This document shows positions 26,246 through 37,559 of a DNA stretch of 64,000 nucleotides, piece by piece. Below the pieces are notes generated by a model. That model did no database searches and was not told the DNA's origin. It saw only the letters and a list, made by a program, of their open reading frames with translations. Numbering within the stretch: position 1 is the stretch's first letter; each line of letters opens with the position of its first letter. The stretch lies in contig NW_019775520.1 in assembly GCF_001039355.2 (NCBI RefSeq), positions 72,138-136,137 of the forward strand, in the 5' to 3' direction. Both the position numbers and the translations under genes were made by a program. This DNA is from Lingula anatina. Its lineage: Eukaryota; Brachiopoda; Lingulata; Lingulida; Lingulidae.

Positions 26246-26483
26246 CACACACTGGACAATAGAAGTGTCACCCCCGGAATCAGAGTAGTCAAAGTTATAA
26301 TGCCTGATCTACTTATAATGTGAATAATAAGTATAAAACCGCTGTACCATGGAATTGTATTGTTGGTCTTTTTGTGAAATTTGATGTTACTAAAATGATA
26401 CCAGGAGCATATCATTCCACAGTCATTTACCTCCCCCAAAGTATTGGTTCAGTAGGGGTGACACTTCTATTGTCCAGTGTATG
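26246..26483. mobile_element. Tc1-derived MITE (non-autonomous relative of the element at 46.9 kb)
   Basis: 238-bp element with termini CACACACTGGACAATAGAAG / inverse, flanked by TA. Internal sequence resembles both ends of the Tc1 at 46858-48244 (the ATGATATGCTCCTGGTATCA block and the CAACAATACAATTCCATGG block) with the transposase deleted. Unit 1 has the empty site near 15270. Confidence 0.8.
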
Positions 26484-26726
26484 TAGCTTTACTTGAACTT
26501 CTCCTTACCTCAGATATCACAGGGGCGTCTAGTACAGCCTGCTACAGAATTGATAAACAATCTGAAACAAATTAGTGGCAACCTCTGTGGTCAAAGAGTA
26601 GGAATATCCCAATGGTAAATTAATGTTGTTCCTTTCTACCGTCGGGTATCATTATTTGTTTCGACAGCCGCTCTGTCCCCTTCATAAAACTGATCTTCAT
26701 AGTCCCTACCACTGGGGTTTTCTTAA

Positions 26727-29155
26727 GGTGGGAATGTAGGTTGGAGATTTTCTCTTAAAAGGTCTTAGCTTTTTTATTCCTGTCACATTCATTTAATAGG
26801 TCTTTAAAACATCTAATTATGCTTGAAACACAACTTCATCGTGTGACGTAATATTGGGATTTTGGGGACAAAAACACCATTTTTAGTTGTCTGATTTTCT
26901 CAGGCACCTGGACAGCCATAATCATGCTTTTAATGGTATTATAACACTTAAACAAAGTACTACAAAAGGGAGCCAGGGGTTTTTCTTTAGAGACTCATTA
27001 TTGATGTTATCTATAAAAACGTGAAATTACATCAATATATTAAGAAATTTTCACTTTCAAAGTCAATAAATTGGAAAAGAGAGGATTAATCAAAAATTTA
27101 AAAAAAAAAGCACTTGTAGTGCATACTTTACTTTATAAGCATGGTGAATTTGGTCTCCCTCGGGTGTACAGGTAGACAGACAGTTATAGTTCGAACCAGT
27201 AACGCTATCTCGTCAATCTTGAAAGCGAAGAAAACGAGCAAAAACCGTTTCAGGGAAGTTAATTGTCCAACATAGCAAATTAAATTGTCGACAGCTTTAC
27301 CTGTTATCGTATTGACGATCGCGAAGATGGGTACTCTATTGCCCGTTGAAATTAGCTCGTTTGCATGCATTTGGATGTCAGAAAATCTTATTTTTGTATC
27401 AATCTCACCTCCTTTTAGTAACTTCATGCATACATGCATCCAGAACTGTACCTCGCGTCATACCAGCATTTAGGTTGAAAATGCTAGGGATTATTCTCCA
27501 GCTCATATCTCATATCCGAAATGAATAATTCTGAAAAATCAAAATGTTATAAATACTACAGCTCTTACGTGATCTCAGCTTACTATTGTTAGCGCGAAAA
27601 ACAGAGTCTAGCGATATCATTAGCTCTATTTGCTTAGTTTTTTTTTTTTTTTTTTTTTTTTTATTGCACATGTTCTGAAATTTTACGCCACCCGGTGAAA
27701 GGTTACGCTAGGATGTGGACTCAAGTCTTATTTACGTAAAGCTTAGATTAGTTTATTGCCGAATCAACTTGACATAGGCATATAACCAAGAAAACAAACA
27801 TAGGCCTATAACATTTGTGGTAAGTGTAGGTGGTGGTGACAACCACTGTTAACATATTGGAATACCTAAAGAGTGATGGATGGACAGACTTATATAAATA
27901 TATATATATCTAAAAAATAAAAAAAAATTAGCAGTGTGACTTTTTTATATAAGGCGAGAATTATATAGTAATTTACCAGAAGATATTTGTATGTATATAT
28001 ACCAATAAACGTATATTGTTAGATAGACTCAAAAGCTTATGGTGTCCTCTCTAAGCTTGCAGGCAGCACACAGGAATCTAGCTAAATTTCTTAAGTCAGT
28101 AACATTATGAGTATTTAATAGCTGTACTAGTTTGAAAGTCGATGGTCTTCGCCAGTAATACTGTTTGATATAAAATCTTCTAAAATCAGAGTACAATTTA
28201 CAGATCAAGATAAAATGATACTCATATTTCACAACATTATCATTTGAACAATACTGACAAATTCTTTGGTTACGAGGGATATTACTATATCTACCTTTCT
28301 CTATTCTTAAAGGATGGGATGAAGTTCTAAATTTACAAATTAATTGTCTATATCTGTATGTTAAATTTTTCTTCAGGTAAAATTGCAGGCTGTGATTGTC
28401 TACCATCTTATTTACGTAAAGCAATCTTTTATATTATTCCAGTGAGTATTCGACCAAATGTTTACGTCGATGTCGCTCAGAAAAAGTCCAAAAAACAGAA
28501 ATTATCACCATCGTCATATACGTAGAGCCAAGTAATAATTAGTTGTCAAGTTAAAAGATTTGGTAAAAAGTTACCAACAGGAGGTGAGATTGATACAAAA
28601 ATAAGATTTTCAACGGGCAATGGAGTACCCATCTTCGCGATCGTCAATACGATAACAGGTACAGCTGTCAACAATTTAATTTGCTATTTTGGACGATTAA
28701 CCTCCCTGAAACGGCTTTTGCTCGTTTTCTTCGCTTTCAAGATTGACGAGATAGCGTTATCGATTCGAACTATAACTGTCTACCTGTACACCCGAGGGAG
28801 ACCAAATATATCAGCCTTATCGCATAATTATTTTTTAAATTCCATTACAAAACATCCCGGTGACTCCCTTCGCCACATAAGTTTTCATGTAATTATTAAA
28901 CAGAGCAAAAAATGTCCTTCTTTCTGTAGTATTATAAAATACCATTAAAAGCATGGTTATAGCTGTCCAAGTGCCTGTTAAAATCAGACAACTAAAAATG
29001 GTGTTTTTGTCCCCAAAATCCCAATATTACGTCACACGATGAAGTTGTGTTTCAAGCATAATTAGATGTTTTAAAGACACATTAAATGAATGTGACAGGA
29101 ATAAAAAAGCTAAGACCTTTATTTTAAGAGAAAATCTCCAACCCACATTTCCACC
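26727..29155. mobile_element. TTAA-flanked 2.4-kb fold-back element
   Basis: Long inverted arms start GGTGGGAATGTAGGTTGGAG on the left (26727). The right arm ends at 29155 with the inverse and a few mismatches. The outer 230 bp or so align closely. A second inverted block (about 27140-27425 against 28565-28805) is also shared. TTAA occurs at both edges (26723-26726, 29156-29159), and unit 1 lacks the insertion at the matching place. The centre holds a T run and a LINE fragment. No transposase frame recognised; TTAA target sites are known for piggyBac and Kolobok, but family is unassigned. Confidence 0.7.
28029..28424 (-). pseudogene. LINE ORF2 C-terminal fragment inside the fold-back element
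   Basis: A 131-codon minus-strand frame has YRQLICKFRTSSHPLRIEKG, then IPRNQRICQYCSNDNV, and YEYHFILICKLYSDFRRFYI, the typical C-terminal zinc-binding region of invertebrate LINE polyproteins (C-x2-C, H, C). The rest of the ORF is missing. A poly-T on the plus strand at about 27640-27661 could be its poly-A end. Confidence 0.65.
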
Positions 29156-29159
29156 TTAA

Positions 29160-29835
29160 TATCCTCGCTTTGAGAGACAATCTGTTGAATTGTTCAACCT
29201 GTTGTGTACACATTATCAAAATCATAGGACCAACATTAGGTAATGAACCCATCTTTTTAGCTTTTCAGTTGAGTTTTTACTGTTTAACCAAGTAATACCC
29301 GGTAGGTAGGTGATATGTATAGACTGTAAACTTGCGGTTTGATAAAAAGTGGCCGTGTGATTATATATGCTCATCTCAATGGAATTTAACCAGTTACCAT
29401 AATTGTCCATTTTTCATTGCCCACTCCAGCGATTTTTCCTGTAATTACGCACTTTAAGTCTTTATAAACATACATTTCGTCCTAAATGGAGGAACTTTAA
29501 AAGTACAATGCTGTAGTTCGGTCGAGACACGCGAACATAGACTGAATTCATGTTTGTTCGCGTGTCTCTCTTGTCTCGTATTTACCGGTAGTTGTGTCCT
29601 GTTTTGCACTTGGCGTCTCTATTTTCCTCTTGTTCTTCACCTGGCTTCACCGATTTTGATGATGTAGATTTTTTTCATTTTGATACATGTACACAGCGGA
29701 CGGGTGTCCCTTACTCAGATTCTAAGGTACCCCCATGCCCCTTTCTTCTTAAGTGTGACAATATTATCCACCATTGAGCTATACACATTAAAGTAAATGC
29801 CCTTTTGTTGCATATTTGCACTCCCACCTCCAATT

Positions 29836-29878
<43 letters not shown>

Positions 29879-32640
29879 CAAAATTATGGATACGTCAGTG
29901 ATCATTAATCTTTGCCGGTCCTTGCTGGGATTTAGATCTCCGACTAATTCAAACAGATTTGTTTGTAAATAAGTCGCCAATAGCTTCTTTGACCTTTCAC
30001 TGGGTAAATGGCCTGGATTGCTGGTAACCTGATCTACTGTAATAAAACGTCGGTCAGTTGCTAAATCCAAGTTCCAGTATCAGAGTTATTCATATTTATC
30101 ATTCTTATTATACTGGATGACTAACAACATTTTCTCATCCATGGCAATTGTCATTCGGGAGCTGTTTTTTTTTATATTTAAATGACATTTCTTGTTGAGG
30201 GAATATTTGATTGAGTTGGTAAAAAGCCCCGGCCAATTATTTTTCGTCTATGATCTTGCATAAAAAAAACGGAAAACTTCATTCTGTAGCAAGAATGCAG
30301 TTTGGTTGTAATGGAAGGTAAATAGAACTTTAAAAAACATAATTGAAAATCTGTATGCCTGACTTTATCAGAAAAACCCTAGGAATACCAATTAGCTGGT
30401 TGTTTTAACGTTTACGTTTGACGTGCGTTGCTTGCTGTTGACAGTTTACGTTACTAGCATCTGTTTAACAGGTTGAAGTATTCGACCTTTAATATTTCTT
30501 TCAAGGTTTTCAGGTTCTTTTTTCATTAAAAAACTTTGCAAGGCCCCATTGATAGTACAAAATCGGCTGTAATACAGCCTAGTATAGCCTGGCCTATTTA
30601 CAGACTCTCGCAATTTAAACCCAGATGTTAATTACAATTCCAAGCATCAAAGGGGCAACATCTTACACCACTAAGGTCACATAACTACGCAATTAAAAGG
30701 TTCTCCGAAGACTCGTTGCCTTTTTACATGCAGACCATGATTTTTGTGTCACAGCTATGATGCAAAAGCTATTGAGTCCAAATCTATGTGCCGGATGTGG
30801 CAAACGTGCCATACTAAAGTATTTAGTTTAGTGTCTTTGAATTAAATGTTTGAGAAACTGATGTTAGAAGTTGGACAGCATTATCTTAGACATACATGCA
30901 TATGAATGTGTGCGCATAATTTCACAGATTTCATCATTGGATATGAACCGTTCTTTTACTACGAGATAAAATCTTAGTTCAATTCAAACTGTTATGGTTA
31001 TTGCAATTTACAAAAAGAACTCGAAACAACATTAAGACAAAGAAAAAATATTAAGTTAGTACTTTATTTATTAAAAAACACAAACGTGAGAAAATTATCA
31101 CAAGTGTTCCATTGCAGTGAAACTCAAGAACTTTCATGCACCCTCTTTGAACAAGGTCTGTCAAGTTCTTAATTAATAAAAGGCACAGTTTACCCTTAAA
31201 GATATATACCCGGTAGAGCAGTAAATATAATCCATCAATGTCATACGCTGGATCGATTGTAACATGAGAGAAAAATCAACACAGAATACGAGCCGCACCT
31301 GTTAATGTCACCGGCAGGTTAAAGTTCCATTACTCGCAAAACGTGTTAAAATGCAAAACGAAGTCTTGGTTACTCATTCAAATCTTCACTTCGTGTAATA
31401 GTGCATGTTGTAGACATTTTTGAAAAAATTACTTTACCTCAGTATATTCACCGTATGTACAAAAATGTATTTTATGCAACAAAAATGCCAGCATTTCAGC
31501 AATTTTCTTGTTTGTTCCCTGAAAGTAATCACACGCTAAACACTTCAAAATCCTATAAGGTTCTTGCTACAGAAAAAAAGATCAGTTTTTTTTTTTGTTT
31601 TTGCAAGCCATATTAAAAGTAAACGGGATTGTACTTTACACAAAAGAAATAAACACAAAATCACTCTCCCTATATAATTTTCACCCTTGTTTTGCTGCTC
31701 ACACCTTAACTACCTACCAGTTGAATGTCAACATTAGAAACATAACGCTGAAAGGTGTCTATAAAAGAGTAGTAAAGACAGAAAAGTAGTGCAATTGGTT
31801 TTGTGTTGGTTGCAAAACGTCTATTAAAATGTACATTAGAATGTCTAGATATACAGCAGGATATAAAATAGCGTTGGCAAACTAAATTTCCATAACTAAA
31901 GGTTGTCTCACAAATGAAAAATACATATCCCAGTTTCTTTCTACTGGTAATTTTCGCAGTATTTAATATATTAATCACAACGATAGGGTAGATTTGAACA
32001 ACTATTGAACAGATTCATTAAGTTGAGTTTGGAAAAGTTGGTTACGCCTTGTGCAGAGCACCAAGGTCGTGACCTCTCACACATTCATGCATATCACCGG
32101 GCGTTTTGAGCAAATCGTTTCGTATAAAATGTAGGTAGTTTGAATGCCATTTGTCACTGTAGCATAGGTCGAGTGTGGACGGGGCTTAACAAGATGGTTA
32201 ATATTTCATCACAACCGTGTATGTTATATTCCACTGTATATGAACTTATCAATAATCAAATCAGCCACAAAGGTGCTTGCTGAATGTAACAAATTCATCA
32301 TTTTTGTAACCCGAAACGTACTTCCCGTTACATTCTCTTTCTTCAGGTTTTACCTCATTACTGGGCTTCATGCAGACTTTGATAAGTTCTAGTAAATCCC
32401 AAACAGCATTAAAGGGGCACCATTTTTCAAGAAAATGATAGATACTGTTATTTATAGTTTACGGTAATACATTCATGTGTTAGGTGTTTGACAGAATGAG
32501 TAAGCAACGAGATTCAAAGATGACAATTCCCCTAATTATCATGTTAAATTACTGGAAACCTTTTAATTTACGTGTTTTACTGTTACCTATTCAAAGACAG
32601 TCGAATATATCAATATTATATTGTTACGTTTGTTTTAACA
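29160..32640. other. Spacer 2 remainder and 3' flank of CA-C
   Basis: Similarity to spacer 1 continues to about 30030. A (CA)n tract lies at 29837-29875. From 30.0 to 32.6 kb I recognise no gene or bounded repeat; similarity to the CA-B 3' flank begins near 32640. Confidence 0.5.
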
Positions 32641-32824
32641 TAGCACAACGCACAATTTTCTCAGCAATTAGTTTGGCAAGTAAGACAACAAAGGTTCTTT
32701 TCACACAAAAACTGCATGTAATATTTTTCGGAGTCGGGAATAGAAATTGTGCATGCAACCATTGCGTATGTTTGGTAAGTTTGATATCTGATTTTAGAGT
32801 ATTTGATATAACATATACAATTAC

Positions 32825-33099
32825 TTAAAGAAACCATAAGGCTGCTGCAACCATCGTGAAGACAAAAGCTGCGACGGAGTGGACGACTTGACCTGCACTG
32901 GAACCTGCGGTGCCCGGTTTGGAGATTGTCCTCCCGTTCAGAGGCTGAGGAGGGCGGTAATTATTCACCATATAGTCTACATTGTTTTCGAACATTGGGT
33001 TAGTCCTTAGTTGGTTCATCTGGAATTAGAAATATATAAGTTTTGTGAATTTCAATTTTTTTTTCAAAATATTTTGACTTCTCAGGAAAAAAAAGACTA

Positions 33100-33142
<43 letters not shown>

Positions 33143-36100
33143 CACACACGCACAAAACACACACCAAGGAAGGAATCAAAATTTGCATTTTCACAACCCA
33201 CTAGAAACTTGCAAACATAAAGAATAAATCCTGTACACACCTGAGCCTCAGAAATACCGACTGGCGTTTGAAGTAATGTCCACACAACGGACTCTTGGCA
33301 AGCTGGAGTCGTCAAACTGCCCATGTACCGGTAATACGACTTATCGCTTGGCAGGAAGCTCATCAGGCTGCCGGTATAGTTAAAAGTATGCGAAGAACCT
33401 ATTAATATGAAAAAAGAGGTTAATTAATTAATTTTATTCATTTATTTTGCCTATGTAACTAAAATTTTTAGTCCGTGTAACTAGTTTAATGTGCGCCGTG
33501 GAAAGAAACTGCTACTTATTACGTACATGTACAAATGCACATTATGCACTTAGTTACGTTGATTCAAGGTTGTTTTTTAACATGCTAATGACTGATAATT
33601 ACGTTTTAAAGAATATTTTACCAACCTGAAGCATTTACGTTTGAAAGCAGATCAAAAATTGGTTTCATAGCCTGGTTGTCGCTGGACTGAATCTAAATGT
33701 AATGATGTGCGTGTAGCTGTTACTTCAACATAAATACGATGATGAAGAAAACAATATTCACATTTAATAAAATATGAGGAAAAAATTGTGAAACTAAAAC
33801 AGAGTCTTCATAAGAAAAGAATACCGACTAAATACAATTTATTGATGCAAATTTATGCAAGTGAAAGTTATGTTGTAAAACGTATTGATTTAGCGTTATT
33901 TTCTTAATGTGAACTTTTCATGAGATGTATTATACATTAGTAATGCCTTATTATATTTTATATAGTGTTAATGTAACACAAAGAGCGACAAGGTATTTTA
34001 CTTACTGTAAACATGACGCCAAGAGCGGCAAGACCTTTTGATTGGGATATGGCATCGTTAATAGTATTGTAAGCCGTTGAGTAATGGACGAAATGCAACT
34101 AAAATAGAAAAAAAACATGTATTTACCATTTTCCGTCCATAATATTCGAGAAGTTGAAAATGAGTACTCCAAAAGAAGAATAAATTATGCCTTCATACTG
34201 TCTACACAAACAGGTTTGGGCATACATGAACTATAAGCACGCAGGGGTACACTCGCGAACGCAAACACGCACTTATTGGCTCACTGGGACCAGGGAATTA
34301 TATCGGAATCCGATATAAGACTCCGTTCACATGAAAGATCTATTTTCTAAAAATCTATTTTCTATTCGCGGTATCTTGTGATCACTCCGAGCGCAGCCGA
34401 GAATTAATTACAGCTTTGGAAGTAACTGGCTCGCGCTGCCAGTAATTACGCCTCGGGGTATTCAGGGCACAGGCCGTGATCACAAGATACCGCGAATAGA
34501 AAATAGATTTTTAGAAAATAGACTTTTCATGTGAACGGAGCCTAATTCCCTGCTCGGACTCACTCCACAACTTTTTTAATGGTTTTCATTTCAAATCTAC
34601 TTGTATTAAAATTTATTAAGGTCCTATGGCAATATCAAATTAGCTTGACAACTAAACACGTACCTCCAGTGGGTATTCAGTACCATCGATAGTGTGCTCC
34701 GAACCCTGGGTGCTTACGTTACCCCAATGCCAGTGAAACTGCACCAGTTTATATGCGTGTGAGAACTTGCTGCTGTTCAATCGATAACCGCCATCATCCA
34801 CATCGACTTTAACTGTAAGAAATAAGAAACGGGAAATGTGCAGTGTCAGAAAAATATGCTAAGTTTGGTGGCGCATATTCAATTCACATATCTCCTTCCG
34901 TTCGCACGTGCGCAATCGCTGTCCGGTGCAGCAACCTCTTAAAGTTGTTAACCCACTTTTATAGTCACAGACCTCTCCCAGCTACAAGCTCACTAGATTT
35001 CAATTTTTAATCCTCTATTAATTTTTGATGTATACATAATGCAGCATTTTCCACACATGTAAGGATCTCTCATAGAGAACAAGTGGGAAAGGAATGGTAG
35101 TCCACAAGTAACCGTAGTCCCGTCCCCATTACTTCGTACAGGTGAAATTCGTCCCATAATCTAAGCCCGGCTAACCCTAACCTGTACTTATCATAAAGGA
35201 CCCCAGAGTTCCATTAATGTCACACCGGTATTGATTGTATCAAAAAAGCACATCGCTTGATGTGGCAGAGCCTTATGATCATCACTGTCACATGAAGCAC
35301 TGTTGATATCAGTTATATATTTTATTATGTTCATTTATATATCTACGTTTACATTTGTAAGAAAATAATAAACAATTTTGACAAAACAATGACATCATGC
35401 CAATAAAGAAGAAAACGACCACTCACCAGCGTGTCCATTGTTGGACAATGTCCAAGTTTTAGTAGAGGAATCGTCGTAATTGGTGAGGACGAGATCGTCA
35501 AGGGTAGAATCAACTTGGACGTCGGCAGTCACTATGTTGACGGGGGACTGGGCGTTATTACCGCACTCTGAATAACCGGTCAGGTCTTTCCAGGCAGCTG
35601 GTCCTGCGATATCAGAATGCATATTTGTATAATATACGTAGTAATCAATTGTCAGTTGGAAAGTTGTGTTAATCTTGTTCTTCATTCACGAATAAAACGA
35701 TTATGTCCAGTGCAACAGCGTTGCAATCAATTAAAACGGTAAGTGAAAAAAGTAATCTTATTTATGAATAATCTTATTTATTTATGAATAAATATTTTTT
35801 ACCTGTATTGCCTGTATACGACCATGCTGAAAAAATCAGAATGAAAAGTATTTCAGTGATGTCATGGTCATGTTTTACATAAAGAGAGAGAGAGAGGAGT
35901 GGGAAGCGAGGTCTAACTGCATAACCAGCAAGCCAATAAAGATTACAAGGAAATAAGACACATAAGCATTAACTAAAATGTTTTTAAGATACGCAATAAT
36001 CTTTGGGATCAATGAGCCATATACACCCAATTTAAACTTTGCACCACGAAGAAGAACAGTTAACAACTAAATAGAATGAATATTTTTGTGTAAACTTAGC

Positions 36101-37377
36101 CGTGGCAGATAAGCATTTCACATATAAGTACGCTAATCAAGTCAGATGACAAACTGTAAAATCAAAATTTACACATGACATCACAACTGATTCATTTTAA
36201 ATAAAGAAGGAATATCATGGGTTTTTGTCTCTAAGCTTAACCAGCACGAAAATAAGCTGTCCAATTGACTTTGATAAAAGAATCATCATGTAACGAGTAG
36301 ACAGTCGTTCTATAAGTTAATGGGTTTCCTCACATCTAACGGAGGACAAACACACAATGTTTTTTCAGGGATATTTTGGATTGTATTTTGCAAGCACTTT
36401 TAAAATCCCAGGTAAACACGCTTAATTAATCGAACAAGAAGATGGGAATTGCCAATCACGTCCCAATTGCTAAAATATATCTGGTATTCATTTCCCTTTA
36501 TTTTTAGTCAACATAATCTGCAAAACTTTTGTGAGTGAAAAAAGGCTGTAGTTCCTTAGCCAAGTCTCAAGCTGAAAAAAAAACAAACAAAACAACCTAA
36601 AAGGAGGAAAACACACACATATATATACAAGGATTGTCCTTTTTATTAACATATGAAATGCCGTAATTGCAGTAATGTAAAATCGTCCCGCTCTGTTGAC
36701 GATGGGTTAAGAGCTTTGTCAGTACACAGCTGCTAGACACGGCAAGTGGTGTAGTATTGCATGTCAAGCTCCTCAAATGGGAAAATTGAAGGCAATTGGA
36801 ATTTTACAGTTTGTCAAAGAAACATGACTTTGTAAAAAACAGAAAGTCCCACATGAGTTGCTTCTATAACGATAAAACTATAGCATATGATACGAATATC
36901 AATGAAGTATATTCCCAAGAGATGCTACGCTGCGAATCAACCTGAAATACGAAAAACAACAAAAGGGCGTCTTCTTACCTTGACTCTCTATAAAAGTTAT
37001 TTCTTGTCGGAAAATAAAATACCAGAAGGCATATATACCATACCTAGCTTTTACATGTATTCAGTTTTTCTCCTATTCATCTATTACCTTCAGCACTCTC
37101 AAGTTTTCCTACCGTGACCGTAACCGACTCCATAATCAAACAAAATGTCGGTCCAGGAACGTTTTCGACAAATTTTCAACAATGTTAGGCTTTTTTTTTT
37201 AAATTAGTAAAAGATTTTTGAAGCATAGCCTAAAAAACTCTTACCCTTATGATTGTCAACATGAATCACTTCGTTAGTCTCGTTCCAGCTTGGAAGGCCC
37301 CCATCTGAACCAGCGAGAATAGATTCCGCGTTAAACAGGAGAAAACTCAGCACGGTGCAAACTTTTATACCAACCAT
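32825..37377 (-). CDS. CA-C: alpha-carbonic anhydrase, GPI-type, near-identical paralogue of CA-B (proximal first exon used)
   Basis: Exons: 37377-37245, 35826-35803, 35603-35427, 34812-34664, 34098-34006, 33686-33626, 33398-33241, 33019-32825. Total 990 nt (329 aa), in phase. Exons 2-8 are the same sizes as in CA-B and almost identical in sequence, with the same zinc His triad (H138, H140, H163), shuttle H110, disulfide Cys pair, two-sequon pattern and GPI-like tail. The first exon shown encodes signal peptide [19 protein letters not shown] plus a short linker with an N-glycosylation sequon (NET). It is unrelated to CA-B exon 1. Three other in-phase first exons lie farther upstream, so the true N-terminus could vary. 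I took the ATG at 37377; the open frame extends to 37419 but only from a GTG. Intron 4 carries nested MITEs missing from the CA-B intron. Confidence 0.88.
33103..33139. repeat. (CT)n microsatellite, last intron of CA-C
   Basis: Homologous to a shorter, interrupted CT tract at 18617-18640 in CA-B. Confidence 0.9.
34291..34552. mobile_element. 35-bp palindromic micro-element split by the MITE
   Basis: Removing the MITE and one TAA leaves a 35-bp palindrome, perfect except at its central base, starting CAGGGAATTATATCGG. It sits between 7-bp flanks CTGGGAC and CTCGGAC. The CA-B intron has a single CTCGGAC, so it acts as the empty site. CAGGG ends and a flank duplication of this size recall hAT elements. 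Confidence 0.55.
34319..34542. mobile_element. PIF/Harbinger-like MITE in CA-C intron 4
   Basis: 224 bp, with ends GACTCCGTTCACATG and the inverse, long arms running through CGCGGTATCTTGTGATCA, and TAA on both sides (34316-34318, 34543-34545). A second copy is at 62913-63135. Three-base TWA duplications suggest PIF/Harbinger; the superfamily is inferred from that alone. CA-B lacks it. Confidence 0.8.
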
Positions 37378-37478
37378 TCTAAAAGTGTCTCTATTTAACA
37401 AATTATTGCTTGATTTCACTGTCTTCCTTTTTTCGAAAGCTCCCCGCAGCAGATCTGACTTAAACGCTTCTGTTCTGT

Positions 37479-37486
37479 TTTAAATA
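37479..37486 (-). promoter_or_regulatory. TATA-like box of the proximal CA-C first exon
   Basis: Minus strand reads TATTTAAA about 100 nt upstream of the ATG at 37377. Spacing resembles the two other CA promoters, although the surrounding sequence is unrelated. Confidence 0.4.
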
Positions 37487-37532
37487 AGATGCAGATGAGG
37501 TGAGCGGCCGCACATAAAACACATTAGTCACA

Positions 37533-37544
37533 CCAGCAGGGGGC
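37533..37544 (+). promoter_or_regulatory. CTCF core-motif match upstream of the proximal CA-C first exon
   Basis: CCAGCAGGGGGC fits the CTCF core consensus CCASYAGRKGGC at every position. It lies about 155 bp upstream of the ATG at 37377 and about 50 bp beyond the TATA-like box. CTCF exists in most bilaterians; binding here is inference. Confidence 0.45.
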
Positions 37545-37559
37545 GGTATGAAGAGCAGA

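Noticed and set aside
5842-37377. Possible nacrein-type shell carbonic anhydrases
   Set aside because: None of the three genes has a Gly-Asn repeat insertion in the CA domain; they are plain membrane-anchored alpha-CAs.
37378-37419. Longer CA-C start adding 14 residues upstream of the MVGIK signal peptide
   Set aside because: The upstream codon is GTG, not ATG; the first in-frame ATG is at 37377 and gives a well-formed signal peptide.
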